Shown here: positions 8,499 to 17,925 of the stretch, piece by piece | How the letters are laid out: every line of letters starts with the position of its first letter | Position numbering within the stretch: position 1 is the stretch's first letter | From: Paratractidigestivibacter sp963640745 | GTDB taxonomy: Bacteria > Actinomycetota > Coriobacteriia > Coriobacteriales > Atopobiaceae | NCBI GenBank assembly: GCA_963640745.1 | Contig: CAVIBB010000001.1 | Coordinates: 1 to 64,000 of the forward strand | Direction of reading: 5' to 3' | Length of the DNA stretch: 64,000 nucleotides | Notes under the pieces: generated by a model | The model's database searches: none | The model's input: only the letters and a program-made list of their open reading frames with translations | Told to the model about the DNA's origin: nothing | Program-made: the position numbers and the translations under genes

Positions 8499-9323
8499 TT
8501 ATTGCCAAGAAGCGATAAACCGCCCGACGGCCTCGTCCTCAGTGAACTCGGTGAGCACGTAGCCGTGGGGCTTCGCCGAGAGAACGGCCCCGAGGACGGA
8601 GGCGACGTCCATCTGTCCCTCGCCCAGATCGCAGCGCACGAGCTCGCCGCCCTCGATGCGATAGTCCACCAGATGGGTGGCCACGATTCGCTCCGGGAAG
8701 GCCTCGAGCATCGAACACGTGATGTCCAGCTGAGAGTCCGCGAGCGCCGGGGTAATAAGCGCCGTCGGGTCGAGAATAAAGCCCAGCGCAGGCGAGCCGC
8801 CTACCGACTCGACCAGGCGCGCGCACGTCTCGACGTCGTGGATGGGGTGGTTGACGCCCGGCTCGATGCCCACGACGGCGCCCACGCGCTCGGCGTGCGC
8901 GACAAGGCGGCCGATGACGTCGGCGGCCTCGCGGAAGGCCTCGTCGGTAAAGTTCTCCTCGGTATAGCGGAACTTCGGGTCGACCGAGCCCGTCTCGGAG
9001 GCGACGATGCCGCATCCGAAGGAGCGCGCGCAAGAAAGATACGCCTCGAACTTGCGGATACCCCGCTCGCGGGCGGCGAGGTCGGCATCGATCATGTTGA
9101 AGTAGCAACCCATGACCGCGACCTCGACGCCATGCGCGGCCAGAGCTCGGCGAACATGCGCGCCCATGCCGGGGCTTATCTCGCCGGCGCCGCTCGCCAT
9201 CTGCGGGAAGGACTTGGCCAGCGCGAGCTGAACGTAGCGCACGCCCTGCTCCTCGCAAGCCGCCCCCAGCTCATCAGGGGTATGTGCGCGCGTCAAATCG
9301 TGGGCCCTGCAGCCGAATTCCAT
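8499..9323 (-). CDS. Sugar phosphate isomerase/epimerase-like TIM-barrel protein
   Basis: A 274-aa member of the xylose isomerase-like TIM-barrel (AP endonuclease 2) superfamily. GIEPGVNHPIHD and the strand FILDPT carry typical acidic metal ligands, and YVQLALAKSF fits the first barrel strands. The start was set at the ATG at 9323 with AAGGAG six bases upstream; a GTG immediately before it is possible. It lies 10 bp downstream of the GH105 gene. The substrate cannot be read from sequence. By context it may handle rhamnose, a uronate or a keto-deoxy sugar formed after lyase action. Confidence 0.75.
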   Translation of the reverse strand: MEFGCRAHDLTRAHTPDELGAACEEQGVRYVQLALAKSFPQMASGAGEISPGMGAHVRRALAAHGVEVAVMGCYFNMIDADLAARERGIRKFEAYLSCARSFGCGIVASETGSVDPKFRYTEENFTDEAFREAADVIGRLVAHAERVGAVVGIEPGVNHPIHDVETCARLVESVGGSPALGFILDPTALITPALADSQLDITCSMLEAFPERIVATHLVDYRIEGGELVRCDLGEGQMDVASVLGAVLSAKPHGYVLTEFTEDEAVGRFIASWQ

Positions 9324-9333
9324 CACGCGCTCC

Positions 9334-10452
9334 TTAGCAGTAGCTCACGAGCGCCTCGGTGAGCGCGAGGACGGAGAGCGACTGGCCGTAAGGCATGTCG
9401 GTGATGCCAACGTTGCGGTAGCCGTCAAGGTCGTCGAAGATCGGCGTGCCGACAGAGACATTCGCGAGCTGGCCGTGGTCGCCCATCTGCGAGAGGATGC
9501 CGCAGACAGCGCGGTTGGCCACGTCGGCGTAGCTCGGGTCCACGTAACGCTTGTGAACGGCCTTGAGGATGCCGTACGCAAAGCCGGCGGAACCGGAGGT
9601 CTCCAGGTAGGAGCCGGGGTCGTCGATGAGCGTGTGCCACAGGCCGGTCTCGGCGTCCTGGTACTTGGCGAGGGCCGCGATCTGCGCACGGAGCACCTCG
9701 ACAAGCTGGCGGTAGAGGGCGTCCTCAGGCTCAAGCTCGAGCACCTCGATGATGGTCGGGAAGGCGATGGTGATCCAGCAGTTGCCGCGCGCCCAAAGCG
9801 CCTCGGCGTAGTTGTCGCGGCGCTCGAAGCTCCAGCCGTGGAACCACAGGCCGCTCTTGCGGTCGACGAGGTACTTGATGTGAATGGAGAGCTGGTAGCG
9901 GGCCTCCTCGATGTAATCCCGACGGCCGAGGAGCATGCCGATCTTTGCCAGCGGGAGCACCGCCATCATGAGGGTGTCGTCCCACATCTGCTCGGTGTTG
10001 GCCGGGCCGTAGGTCACGTGCTGGAAGCCGCCCTCCTGCGTGCGGGTAAGGTCATTCATGCACCAGTCGGCCCAGCGCTCGAGATAGGGCAGGTAGCGGG
10101 TATCGCCCGTATCTTCATACAGGCAAGCCATGGCAAGAAGCGGCGCCATCGTGTTGATGTTCTTAGACGGAGCGCCCTCACGCATGCGGGCCTCGAACCA
10201 GTCGACGACGATGCGACGCGCCTTCTCGTTGCCGGTGTTGCGGTAGTTCATGTACGTGCCGAAGAGGCCCACGCCCTGCGGCCAGTTCCACACACACCAG
10301 CTCTTGTCGTCGACCTTGAGGCCGTCGAAGTCGAGAAGGAACTCGCCCGAGGCGTCGTCGATCTTTGTGAGGCAGTTGAGCAAAAGGTCGATGGACTTCT
10401 CGAGGGTCTCCTTGGAGGGCAGCGCCACGCTGGGCTCGTACTCGGTCTTCAT
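9334..10452 (-). CDS. Unsaturated rhamnogalacturonyl hydrolase (GH105)
   Basis: Removes the delta-4,5-unsaturated galacturonyl residue from the non-reducing end of rhamnogalacturonan oligosaccharides left by PL4 or other RG lyases. 372 aa, the usual size. The family segment MWDDTLMMAVLPL holds the Asp that activates water in YteR-type enzymes, and RGNCWITIAFP matches the (alpha/alpha)6-barrel motif RGNxW. No signal peptide, so intracellular like YteR. The ATG at 10452 follows AGGAAAG; an upstream reading frame to 10518 overlaps the previous gene and lacks a ribosome site. Confidence 0.9.
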   Translation of the reverse strand: MKTEYEPSVALPSKETLEKSIDLLLNCLTKIDDASGEFLLDFDGLKVDDKSWCVWNWPQGVGLFGTYMNYRNTGNEKARRIVVDWFEARMREGAPSKNINTMAPLLAMACLYEDTGDTRYLPYLERWADWCMNDLTRTQEGGFQHVTYGPANTEQMWDDTLMMAVLPLAKIGMLLGRRDYIEEARYQLSIHIKYLVDRKSGLWFHGWSFERRDNYAEALWARGNCWITIAFPTIIEVLELEPEDALYRQLVEVLRAQIAALAKYQDAETGLWHTLIDDPGSYLETSGSAGFAYGILKAVHKRYVDPSYADVANRAVCGILSQMGDHGQLANVSVGTPIFDDLDGYRNVGITDMPYGQSLSVLALTEALVSYC

Positions 10453-10514
10453 TGGTCTTTCCTTTCTTTCCTTGCTTACTTCAACATAAATGAACGGAGA
10501 GGACGCACGGCGGC

Positions 10515-12129
10515 TCACTCGAGCACGTGCAGAGGGTCGTCATCGGCAGGGAACGTGAGCTGTATGGCCGCGGCATCCGAGCTCTTGGCGTCGTTCCAGG
10601 CGCTCACGCGGTACTCGATGGTGCGCGCTTGGGCGGGTAGCGGCAGGTCGAGGTAGAAAGGCTGGATGGTCACGGCGCGGTCGTACAGCCGCCCCGTCGC
10701 TGCGTTGCGCTTCTCGACCACGTAGTAGTCGGCGCCTCCCGCGGGCGGATCCCAGCGAAGCGAGCCCTCGAGCCCCACGATGCCCTTGACGGCCGTGGCC
10801 GCAAGCTCGCAGACGGGGCCGGGGGCGGCCGCAGGCTCGGGCTCGAGGGCGACGTCGCTTGCGAGCGAGACCCACGGCAGCGCCTTCGCGAGGCCGCGTG
10901 CCACAATGCCGGCGACCTTGAAGGCGCCGAGAGTGCTCAGGTGGCAGGGGTCCTTGACGCCATCGGGGTGGCTCGAGTACTGGAACGGGCGGGCTCGGAG
11001 CCAGAGCGCTTCGCGGTTCTGGGGCGGAAGTCCGCGAACGTAGTCCATGAACTCGGCGCGCACATCAATAAGCGGTAGGCCATGATCGATGGCGAACCCG
11101 CGCACCACGTCGGCGTAATCGCGGGTCACCTCATGCGCAAAGTCGCCTTCGGGACCGGGATACAGCGGCGTCGAGGTAAGAAGCACGGGCTGAGCCGCGC
11201 GGTCCACGACGCACGAAACGTAACGCTCGATCCAGGACGCGAACTCATCGACGGGAATATAGCGCATCGGGCGGGTCTTAGAAGCGTCGTTCAGGCCGAA
11301 GTCGATGAGCACGGCATCGCCGGGACGCACCACAGAGAGCAGCTTCTCCCATCGATGCTCCGCGAGGTAGGTCTTGAACCCGCGGCCGCCGAGCGCCTTG
11401 TTGTAGATATCGGGGCCAGCACCCTGGAACAGGCGCGCCTGGCGCACCGAGCTCGTGTCGTCGTGCGAGATGCTCGCGGCATGCCCCTCGTAGAGATACC
11501 AGTACAGCCACTCGCCCCATCCGGACTGAGGACGCTCGCGGTCGAAGTAGGTCTGGGCCGTGGAGTCGGCGGCGATGAGGATGCGCGGACTCGGGGCGGC
11601 AGCGCGCTCAACCTGCATATAGGAGAGGGAGCGCAGCCAGACCTTGCCCCAACTGGTTGTCTCGCCCGCATTGTCAAAAGGAATGACCGTGAGGTCGAGG
11701 ACGCGCTTGGTAAGCGGCGCCACAAACGAGATCTTCTTGGCCTCACCGGCAGCGAGCCCCACGCGCACGCGCTCGTCTTCGTTGACGACAACCGCGACCT
11801 CAGCATCGACGTCGGAAAGAAGCTCAAGCTCAAGGGCCCAGTCACACGCCGCGAGCGGCAGGCGGACGAACGTGCCCTCGTGGTAGACGGCGCGAACGAT
11901 CGTGTTCGCGTCACTGTTTTGCGCCTCGGACTCCTCAACAAGCGAACGAGCGCAGATTGGAAGACCCCGACCGTCGCCCACGGGAGCGGCGGACCTCTCC
12001 TCGAGNNNNNNNNNNCTCCTCGAGGGTGCGGAAGCCGTAGACGCCGTCGACCCAGCCCGTCGCCTCGCGGGGATAGCTTCGCTCGACGATGCCGTCGAAC
12101 TCCCCGGCGGTGAAGTCGATGAGACCCAT
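10515..12129 (-). CDS. Rhamnogalacturonan acetylesterase-like SGNH hydrolase, split by an assembly gap
   Basis: Removes acetyl groups from galacturonate in RG-I (CE12-like). An N-terminal beta-rich domain precedes the SGNH core: IAADST (Ser nucleophile block), FGLND (block III) and DPCH (catalytic Asp-His, block V), then a fibronectin-III-like C terminus. No signal peptide. Ten N at 12006-12015 interrupt the gene near codon 38. The 9 bases CTCGAGGAG stand on both sides of the N run. Dropping the N and merging that overlap gives 1596 nt, a continuous 531-aa frame (FRTLEERSAAPVG at the joint). The gene is therefore probably intact and the apparent frameshift artificial. Confidence 0.85.
12006..12015. 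other. Assembly gap (10 N)
   Basis: The flanks share the 9-bp sequence ctcctcgag on the plus strand, left and right of the N run. This suggests two contigs that overlap slightly and were joined with a placeholder, not missing sequence. Confidence 0.9.
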
Positions 12130-12196
12130 ATGCTCTCCTAACTACAAATAGATGAGCGGGCGGTACCCGCCGTCGAACACTTCCGGAAGCAACGCG

Positions 12197-14101
12197 CTAG
12201 AACGGGATCTCCCAGCTCGACCGTCGCCCGCATAAGGGGGCCGGCCGGTCGGGCAGAGCGACGAAGTCGCTTCCGAGCGGTCCGTCGGCTCCGTCCGCTT
12301 CAACGCCGATTTCCCATCCCGGCTCGCGGCTCACGCCATAGCTGTGAAGACCGTCGACCTCGTCGGGCGCGATTTGGCCGAGAACAGTGAGCTGACCGGC
12401 GCGTGCGTTTCTTGCCAACACGCGATAAGAGACGGCGTCGGGCACCGGCACGAAGCGGACCGAGAACGCGATGCGGTCGGCGACCCCGTCGGGGTCGACC
12501 TCGTACAGATCGACGCCCTCAATCCGACGTTGCGCGCCCAGGCCGTCGAGACGGCAGTCGATCGAGACGGTCGCCGCCTCGCCCGCGTCGTTCCCTCGCC
12601 ACGCGCGAACCTCATAGCAGCGCTCCCCGGAATCTCCCGGCAGGGCGACATCAAAGAAGCGCGGCTCGAGCGACGTCACGAGGCCGCCCTCCCGCCCGTC
12701 GACGCGCCGAACGGTGTAGTAATCCGTGCCCGCCACGACGTCCCAGGAAAGGCGCACGCCCGCTCGGCGCTCGACCTCAACACTGGCCACAAGACCAGCG
12801 GGGGCCCGCCGGGAAAGCGGCGCGTCGTCATCGACGAAGTCCATCCCGCACGCCTCGGAGACGCCCTTGGCGACAATACGCCCGAACAGGCGCGCGCCGA
12901 GCGCCGAAAGATGGGTGGAGTCGTCGACTCCGCCCGGATAGCGCGCATACTGACCTGCGGAAAGCTTCATGTAGAGGCACCGGGAACGCTCGGGGCCCAT
13001 GCCGTCCACAAGGCAGCCTGCCTCACGGGAGAGATCGACAAGCGCCACGCCCTCGCGAGCACAGTACGAGCGCTCAACCTCCGAGTAGGCCGCGAAATCC
13101 TCCACGAGCCGGTCGTCGGCAAAGTTATGGCGCGGCGGCGGAGTCACCACAACGGGCGTGGCTCCGCGATCCCTAATCGAGTCGACGTAGCGAGCCAAAA
13201 ACGCCCGGAAGTCCTCGAGCGACGAATAACGCAGGGGGCGGGCGCAGGTGGCGTCATTGGCGCCGAACTGCAGCACGACCACGTCCCCCGGGCGCACCTG
13301 GCCCAGGAGCAGGGCGAGCTTGCCCTCAGCAATAAAGGATCGCAGGCTTCGGGCCGCCATCGCTGCGTTGCGGACGATCGGTCCCGCCGCGCCTTCGTAG
13401 CGAGTGGCGCCCTCGTAAGGAAACGCCCCATCGTGGCTGGCTGAGCACGGCTCGCATCCCAGGTAGCGGGCAAGAAACTCGGCCCAGCCCGTCTGGGGCC
13501 GGACATCCACGGGATAGGTCTGCGCAAGCGAATCGGCCGCGACGAAGACGGTTCTGCGCTCGCCGGGGATCCGTTCGGCAGTCTCGACCTCAAGCGAGAG
13601 GATCTCGACGGCAGCGGCACCCCCAGCAATGACGCGGGACGCATCGCTCACGCCCACCCCCGACGGCACATCAAGCGCGGCGACGACGGTCAGGCGAAGG
13701 CCGCGCCTGGTGGGGGCAACGTCGAACTCAACCTTATGCGAGCCCTCATCCGGCAGTTTGACCTTGGCAACAGGGGCATCATCCGCATAGACGACGACAT
13801 CCCGGGACCCGCCCACGGCGGCAAGCCGTAACCGCACCCGGCAGTCGATTGACGCCATCGGCACAAAGAGAAGCGTCCCCTCCAGGCGCTCGAAGGCGCC
13901 GACCGTCGCACGGGTTCCGTCGAGCGACGGGCACTCCTCAACGACGCGGCGCGTCCTGAGCACCGTGCCGCCGCGAGGCCCGACCTCACGTTGGCACGGG
14001 ACGAGCTTCTCGGCACGGTCGGTAAAGCGCCCGTCAAGCCAGGCGCAGTCGCCCTCGTAGCTTCGGGAGAGAACCTCTATGTCTTCCAGGCGCATCTTCA
14101 T
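12197..14101 (-). CDS. Second rhamnogalacturonan acetylesterase-like SGNH hydrolase
   Basis: A 634-aa paralogue of the neighbouring esterase, with the same order: N-terminal beta-sandwich (about residues 1-185), then an SGNH domain with VAADSLAQTYPVDVRPQTGW, FGANDATCARPLRY and DSTHLSALGA. Two fibronectin-III-like or beta-sandwich stretches end the protein, about 100 aa more than the paralogue. It begins with an ATG whose first base is the last base of the PL4 stop codon (TGATG), a coupled start. No signal peptide. Two esterases may serve O-2 and O-3 acetyl groups, or different chain lengths; the sequence does not decide. Confidence 0.85.
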   Translation of the reverse strand: MKMRLEDIEVLSRSYEGDCAWLDGRFTDRAEKLVPCQREVGPRGGTVLRTRRVVEECPSLDGTRATVGAFERLEGTLLFVPMASIDCRVRLRLAAVGGSRDVVVYADDAPVAKVKLPDEGSHKVEFDVAPTRRGLRLTVVAALDVPSGVGVSDASRVIAGGAAAVEILSLEVETAERIPGERRTVFVAADSLAQTYPVDVRPQTGWAEFLARYLGCEPCSASHDGAFPYEGATRYEGAAGPIVRNAAMAARSLRSFIAEGKLALLLGQVRPGDVVVLQFGANDATCARPLRYSSLEDFRAFLARYVDSIRDRGATPVVVTPPPRHNFADDRLVEDFAAYSEVERSYCAREGVALVDLSREAGCLVDGMGPERSRCLYMKLSAGQYARYPGGVDDSTHLSALGARLFGRIVAKGVSEACGMDFVDDDAPLSRRAPAGLVASVEVERRAGVRLSWDVVAGTDYYTVRRVDGREGGLVTSLEPRFFDVALPGDSGERCYEVRAWRGNDAGEAATVSIDCRLDGLGAQRRIEGVDLYEVDPDGVADRIAFSVRFVPVPDAVSYRVLARNARAGQLTVLGQIAPDEVDGLHSYGVSREPGWEIGVEADGADGPLGSDFVALPDRPAPLCGRRSSWEIPF

Positions 14102-15795
14102 CAGCCAAGAACCTCGAGCTTGATCATGTCGTACATAACGTAGCCATCGGTCGTAAAGACGATTTCATTCGTGTCGCCCAGCAACTCAGCGGGGACCTCG
14201 ATCTCGAGCTTCTGTGGGGCGCCGCCGGTCACGCTCGAGCGATAGGCCGCGCGGTCGTTCTCGTAGAGCTCGTTTGCGACCTCAGAGCCGTTGAGCGCGA
14301 CGCGGAACCGAACGTCCGCCTGCCCCGGGATCATCTGGGCGAGCGTCGTACCCGCGAGGCACACGGTGAGCAGGTATTTCTTAACCCGTTCGGCCGGCTT
14401 CGCAAACCTGATGCGCCAGGCTCCTTCGTAGCGCTGCAGGTAGTACCAGTCCTCGGGCGCATCGACGCCCACCTCATAGACGAGGTTCTTGGGCACGAGC
14501 CCCATCCACACGTAGTTGCGTTGCTGATCGCTGAACTTAAAGGGCACGGTCGTCCCCGTGCGGGTGCCGATGCTCCACACAAGCGGGCGAACCTGATTCT
14601 CGACCCGGAGCACGCCCACATCGAGGCACTGACCGCCGACGAGGTCAAACTCGCCCAAGTCGTAGTCCTCCGCGTCCGTCGTTTCGTTGAGGCGGGCACG
14701 CAGCCAATAATGGCCTGGTTGCATGCCTGCGAGCTCGAATGAGTCGCCGTCGGTCTGCGCGTAGTAGATGCGCCCCGCCTTCTGGTGAAAGACGTCACCG
14801 GGCGCATCAGAGGCGGTCACGGTCCAGCCGCGCGCATCCTCGACGGGGCACGCCAAGACGATCGAGCCAGCAAGCGACGCGTAAGCGCCGTCATAGAGCC
14901 CCGGCTCGTCGAGCCAGGCAACGGGCAGGGCGCCCTTCTCGGCCTCGGCATGCGCGAGGGCGTCGGACACCACATCGCCGCCGTGGTTGAAGTACATGCA
15001 CCACGGGCCATAGAGCTTCTTCCAGCCGGCCTCGACCTCGAAGTCGCCCGTCCCAAAGTGCGCCCCGGTCATGTAGTTGAGGATGATGCTGTCGTAGTGG
15101 ACAAGAAGCTCCTGCTTAAGGGGGCCGCCGGGGTAGGCGCTCTTATCCATTGGAATGAACCAGGCGCCCCACTCATCGTCCGTGCGGCCGCCGGACCACT
15201 GGCCCCAGACATCGTTGTCCGCAAAGTAGCCGGCATAGTCGTACTTAGAGTAGACGTCGGAATTCGAATAGCGGACCGCCTCGGGGAAGCGGAAGGTCTC
15301 GTCCTGGAGCTTCTCGCCGTGCTCCGCCATATACTCCGCGCGCGGCTGCAGGCCCTGACGCTTGGCGGTGTAGCCAGTGGTAAAGAGGGTCGAGTCGAAG
15401 CGGTAGACGGTCCTCAGCTCGTTGACCACGACGCCGGGCACGTCGGCCCAGGCGACCACGTAGCCGTAGACCGCCGGCGCATCGCCGGCAACGACGAGGT
15501 GATAAGCGAGCTTAAGATCGCTCGCATCGTCGACGTAGGCGACGTGCGCGACCTCGGGGGTGTTGGAAAGAACCTCAAGGCGCGTGGGGACGAGGTTGCG
15601 GGTCTTCTGGTTGACGTGGTAATCGCAGTAGAAGCTGTGGTCGCGGTCGGGGTCGCCCGCGGCGCCCGAGAGATTGACAAGCAGTTCGCGGCCGTCAACA
15701 ACGACGGAGGTCGCCTTGCCGTCAGCCCCGAAGCGCACGGAGATCCGGTCGTTGCCAAGTTCGCATGCCATATTGTCCGTGGTCAGCCAAGCCAT
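14101..15795 (-). CDS. Rhamnogalacturonan lyase, PL4-like
   Basis: Predicted to cleave the rhamnose-galacturonate backbone of RG-I by beta-elimination, giving unsaturated galacturonate at the new non-reducing end, the substrate of GH105. 564 aa. The architecture fits family PL4: N-terminal beta-sandwich catalytic domain (about 1-350), a fibronectin-III-like middle (GHYWLRA at about 370) and a C-terminal carbohydrate-binding-like domain ending NEIVFTTDGYVMYDMIKLEV. I chose the third ATG (15795), which has GAGG nine bases upstream; upstream ATGs lack this. No signal peptide, unlike most secreted PL4 enzymes, so action on imported oligosaccharides is likely. Head gene of the long minus-strand enzyme run. 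Confidence 0.82.
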   Translation of the reverse strand: MAWLTTDNMACELGNDRISVRFGADGKATSVVVDGRELLVNLSGAAGDPDRDHSFYCDYHVNQKTRNLVPTRLEVLSNTPEVAHVAYVDDASDLKLAYHLVVAGDAPAVYGYVVAWADVPGVVVNELRTVYRFDSTLFTTGYTAKRQGLQPRAEYMAEHGEKLQDETFRFPEAVRYSNSDVYSKYDYAGYFADNDVWGQWSGGRTDDEWGAWFIPMDKSAYPGGPLKQELLVHYDSIILNYMTGAHFGTGDFEVEAGWKKLYGPWCMYFNHGGDVVSDALAHAEAEKGALPVAWLDEPGLYDGAYASLAGSIVLACPVEDARGWTVTASDAPGDVFHQKAGRIYYAQTDGDSFELAGMQPGHYWLRARLNETTDAEDYDLGEFDLVGGQCLDVGVLRVENQVRPLVWSIGTRTGTTVPFKFSDQQRNYVWMGLVPKNLVYEVGVDAPEDWYYLQRYEGAWRIRFAKPAERVKKYLLTVCLAGTTLAQMIPGQADVRFRVALNGSEVANELYENDRAAYRSSVTGGAPQKLEIEVPAELLGDTNEIVFTTDGYVMYDMIKLEVLG

Positions 15796-15842
15796 GATGC
15801 ACATCCTCGTTTCGCGCTTGTGGTCGGTGTCAATCGATGGGT

Positions 15843-15872
15843 GCGGGACGGCCAAGGGAGGGGCCGTCCCGC
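15843..15872 (-). other. Intercistronic hairpin between GPH transporter and PL4 genes
   Basis: GCGGGACGGCC and GGCCGTCCCGC form a perfect 11-bp stem with an 8-nt loop in the 109-bp gap between the transporter stop (15905) and the PL4 start (15795). No U-run follows on the minus strand, so it is more likely an mRNA processing or stability element than a full terminator. Confidence 0.6.
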
Positions 15873-15904
15873 CAAGGAAAGGGAGTGAGGGGGGTCGGGG
15901 AAAT

Positions 15905-17509
15905 TTAGTTCGCGGAGACCTCCGACTTGGAGCCGTCGCCGGACTCGAGCTTCTTGGAGAAGTTCACGATGCGGTTGTTGCCCCAGCACTTCTCGTAGGG
16001 GAAGCCGGTGAGCTCCTCGACGAGCTTCTTGGTCTCCGGGTCGACGTCAGCCTTGGAGCCGCCGTCGCGGAGACGGGCAATCTCGGCGGCGAGGACGACG
16101 CGGTTCTCCTCGTTGAGCTTCACGCGGAAGGTAAAGAAGATGCCGAGGGCGCAGAAGGCGATGGGTGCGAAGCAGAAGATGTTGGTGAGAAGGTCGATGA
16201 CCTGCTGAGGCTGGGACTCGGCGCCCGAGACGAAGCCGCCGGCGGCCAGGACCGAGGTAATGACGATCTTCTCGATGGCCATAAAGATGTTGTCGATGGT
16301 CGAGTTGACGGAGGCGTACTGACCCTCGCGGCGCTTTCCGGTCAGAATCTCGTCGACATCGGGGATGAAGGAGTACGCGAAGTCGGTGGCGTTGACGACG
16401 CCGGTGATGCCGAAGTTCAGGGCAACGGCGAGAAGGACCCATGCGGTGATGGTTGCCGCCTGGCCGATCTGCTCGTGGACGTGGGCGAGGACGAACATGA
16501 GCAGGAAGACGACGCTGGCCTCGATGGCACCGACGCGGTAGGACTTGGAGCTGCCGATCTTGGAGTTCAGCCAGATGAAGAAGGCGACGAGCGCAATACC
16601 GATGGCGAACGAGATGCCGCTCTGAAGCGAGACCTGCGAGGACGTAAGGCCGAGGACGAAGACGAGGAAGTAGGTCAGGATGGCGCCACGGACGTTGCGG
16701 AACATGACCTCGGAAAGATACATGCCCAGGTAGGAACGGAACTCCTTGACGGCGAAGGTCGAAACGTAGTTCCACAGGAGCAGGGCGACGCGCTTGACGG
16801 GGCTCACGCCCTCATCCTCGGAGTTGGCGTCGGCCTCCTTGAAGTCGGTGGTCGGGTCGTAGGGGCGCTCCTGGATGGTCATGATGCCCGCGATGATGAT
16901 GACGAGCATAAAGACGTCGTAAATAAGCGCGAGGTTAAAGTAGGTGGTCCAGTTCTTGTCGCCCCAGATGACGAAGAGCGCGGTGTTGATCGTGGCAAGC
17001 GCGATGGACGCGATGGCGGTGCTGATCTGGTTGATGCCGACGAGCTGGGCGCGCTGCGAGGAGTTGTCGCTCATCTCGGAGGGCAGGACGTACTGGACCG
17101 TGGAGTAGCCGCCGTTGAAGACCCAGTAAAGCAGGTTAGAAGCCGCGTAGACGGGCACGGGCAGGCCGGGGACGAACTGCAGGATCATAAAGATGAACTG
17201 GCCCGGCGCGGTGAGGAGCAGCGTGGCGCGACGACGGCCGAACTTGCGGCCGAGCGCGGTGCTGTACATACGGTCGGAAATGTAACCCCAGACAGGCGCC
17301 GTGAACGCGGCCACGATCGTGCCGATGGAGACGATCAGGCCTGCGACGCCGATGTTGATGTCGCAGAACGTCGTAAAGAAGAAAGCCTGCCAGGTAGCCA
17401 GCATCGTGTTGGCGATCGACCCCAGGCCGACCGTGCCGTAACCGAGCTTGGCGCGCAGCGGGAGCTTCTCGTTGAGCTTGGCTTCGGCAGTTGCTTTTGT
17501 ACTAGCCAT
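15905..17509 (-). CDS. GPH-family sugar:cation symporter 1
   Basis: A 534-aa 12-helix transporter of the glycoside-pentoside-hexuronide:cation symporter family (MFS_2). GYISDRM followed by GRKFGRRR at the loop after helix 2-3 is the family signature, and the start LPLRAKLGYGTVGLGS is typical. Probably imports pectic oligosaccharides or uronosides with H+ or Na+. It is followed on the same strand by PL4. The leader carries AACCGGTT-core operators at 17576-17585 and 17671-17686. About half of its residues match GPH symporter 2 by eye, a likely duplication. Confidence 0.92.
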   Translation of the reverse strand: MASTKATAEAKLNEKLPLRAKLGYGTVGLGSIANTMLATWQAFFFTTFCDINIGVAGLIVSIGTIVAAFTAPVWGYISDRMYSTALGRKFGRRRATLLLTAPGQFIFMILQFVPGLPVPVYAASNLLYWVFNGGYSTVQYVLPSEMSDNSSQRAQLVGINQISTAIASIALATINTALFVIWGDKNWTTYFNLALIYDVFMLVIIIAGIMTIQERPYDPTTDFKEADANSEDEGVSPVKRVALLLWNYVSTFAVKEFRSYLGMYLSEVMFRNVRGAILTYFLVFVLGLTSSQVSLQSGISFAIGIALVAFFIWLNSKIGSSKSYRVGAIEASVVFLLMFVLAHVHEQIGQAATITAWVLLAVALNFGITGVVNATDFAYSFIPDVDEILTGKRREGQYASVNSTIDNIFMAIEKIVITSVLAAGGFVSGAESQPQQVIDLLTNIFCFAPIAFCALGIFFTFRVKLNEENRVVLAAEIARLRDGGSKADVDPETKKLVEELTGFPYEKCWGNNRIVNFSKKLESGDGSKSEVSAN

Positions 17510-17575
17510 GTTCCACCTCTCCTAGTGATTGGCCGCCTGCGCGCCCTTGAGCGTAGCGCGTTGTGCGGGCCTTAC

Positions 17576-17585
17576 AAACCGGTTT
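17576..17585 (-). promoter_or_regulatory. Proximal operator of GPH symporter 1
   Basis: The perfect palindrome AAACCGGTTT is centred about 71 bp before the start codon. It lies just downstream of a possible -10 element TACTAT (minus strand, 17602-17607), so a bound repressor would block transcription start. The distal partner is centred 98 bp upstream. Confidence 0.65.
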
Positions 17586-17670
17586 ACTTGCGTCGAGATA
17601 CATAGTAGGAAGCGTGGCCGCGGCGCCGTTCACAGTTTCGCCAAAAGGCTGATGGGAGGCGCTGCTGGGA

Positions 17671-17686
17671 ATGAAACCGGTTTCAT
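17671..17686 (-). promoter_or_regulatory. Distal operator of GPH symporter 1
   Basis: A perfect 16-bp palindrome, ATGAAACCGGTTTCAT, with a central CpG as in LacI-family operators. It also fits the CcpA cre consensus of Firmicutes. The centre is exactly 98 bp from the proximal site, as at symporter 2. Confidence 0.7.
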
Positions 17687-17843
17687 TATTCGTCTTCATT
17701 AGGAGCTGAATTTATCGATGCATCTACCTGCGATTTATTTAACTTAAGCAGAAGCGCATATTTCTCCCGTCACCATCGCCGTTCTCGAATCGAGCTGCGC
17801 AACCTACCGCTTACCGCCAAATTCCTACCGTCTGCCTCTTTAC

Positions 17844-17876
17844 GACAAGAAAAGAGCCGCCCGCAAGGACGGCTCT
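17844..17876 (-). terminator. Terminator after GPH symporter 2
   Basis: Read on the minus strand, AGAGCCGTCC and GGGCGGCTCT form a stem (one mismatch) with a short loop, followed by TTTTCTTG. It ends the symporter 2 transcript and separates it from the symporter 1 promoter region. Confidence 0.75.
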
Positions 17877-17877
17877 A

Positions 17878-17889
17878 TGAAGCGTTTCA
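17878..17889. promoter_or_regulatory. LacI-type operator between the two GPH genes
   Basis: TGAAGCGTTTCA is identical to the site upstream of lacI (3400) and to the reverse complement of the site upstream of GH28 (21881). It lies one base from the terminator stem, 3' of the symporter 2 stop codon, and may act as a third, remote operator of symporter 1. The rest of the 416-bp gap (17510-17925) holds no gene. Confidence 0.55.
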
Positions 17890-17925
17890 ATTTCTTTGCA
17901 GCGATGCCTTTGGGGCTTTCCTCCC

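Noticed and set aside
7302..9362. A 686-codon open frame opposite the PL22 and TIM-barrel genes
   Set aside because: It lies antisense to three well-supported genes and has the composition of a high-GC shadow frame (Val/Gly/Arg/Ala-rich).
17671..17686. CcpA cre site
   Set aside because: The sequence fits the cre consensus, but the local LacI genes and the repeated local occurrence explain it better; it cannot be excluded.
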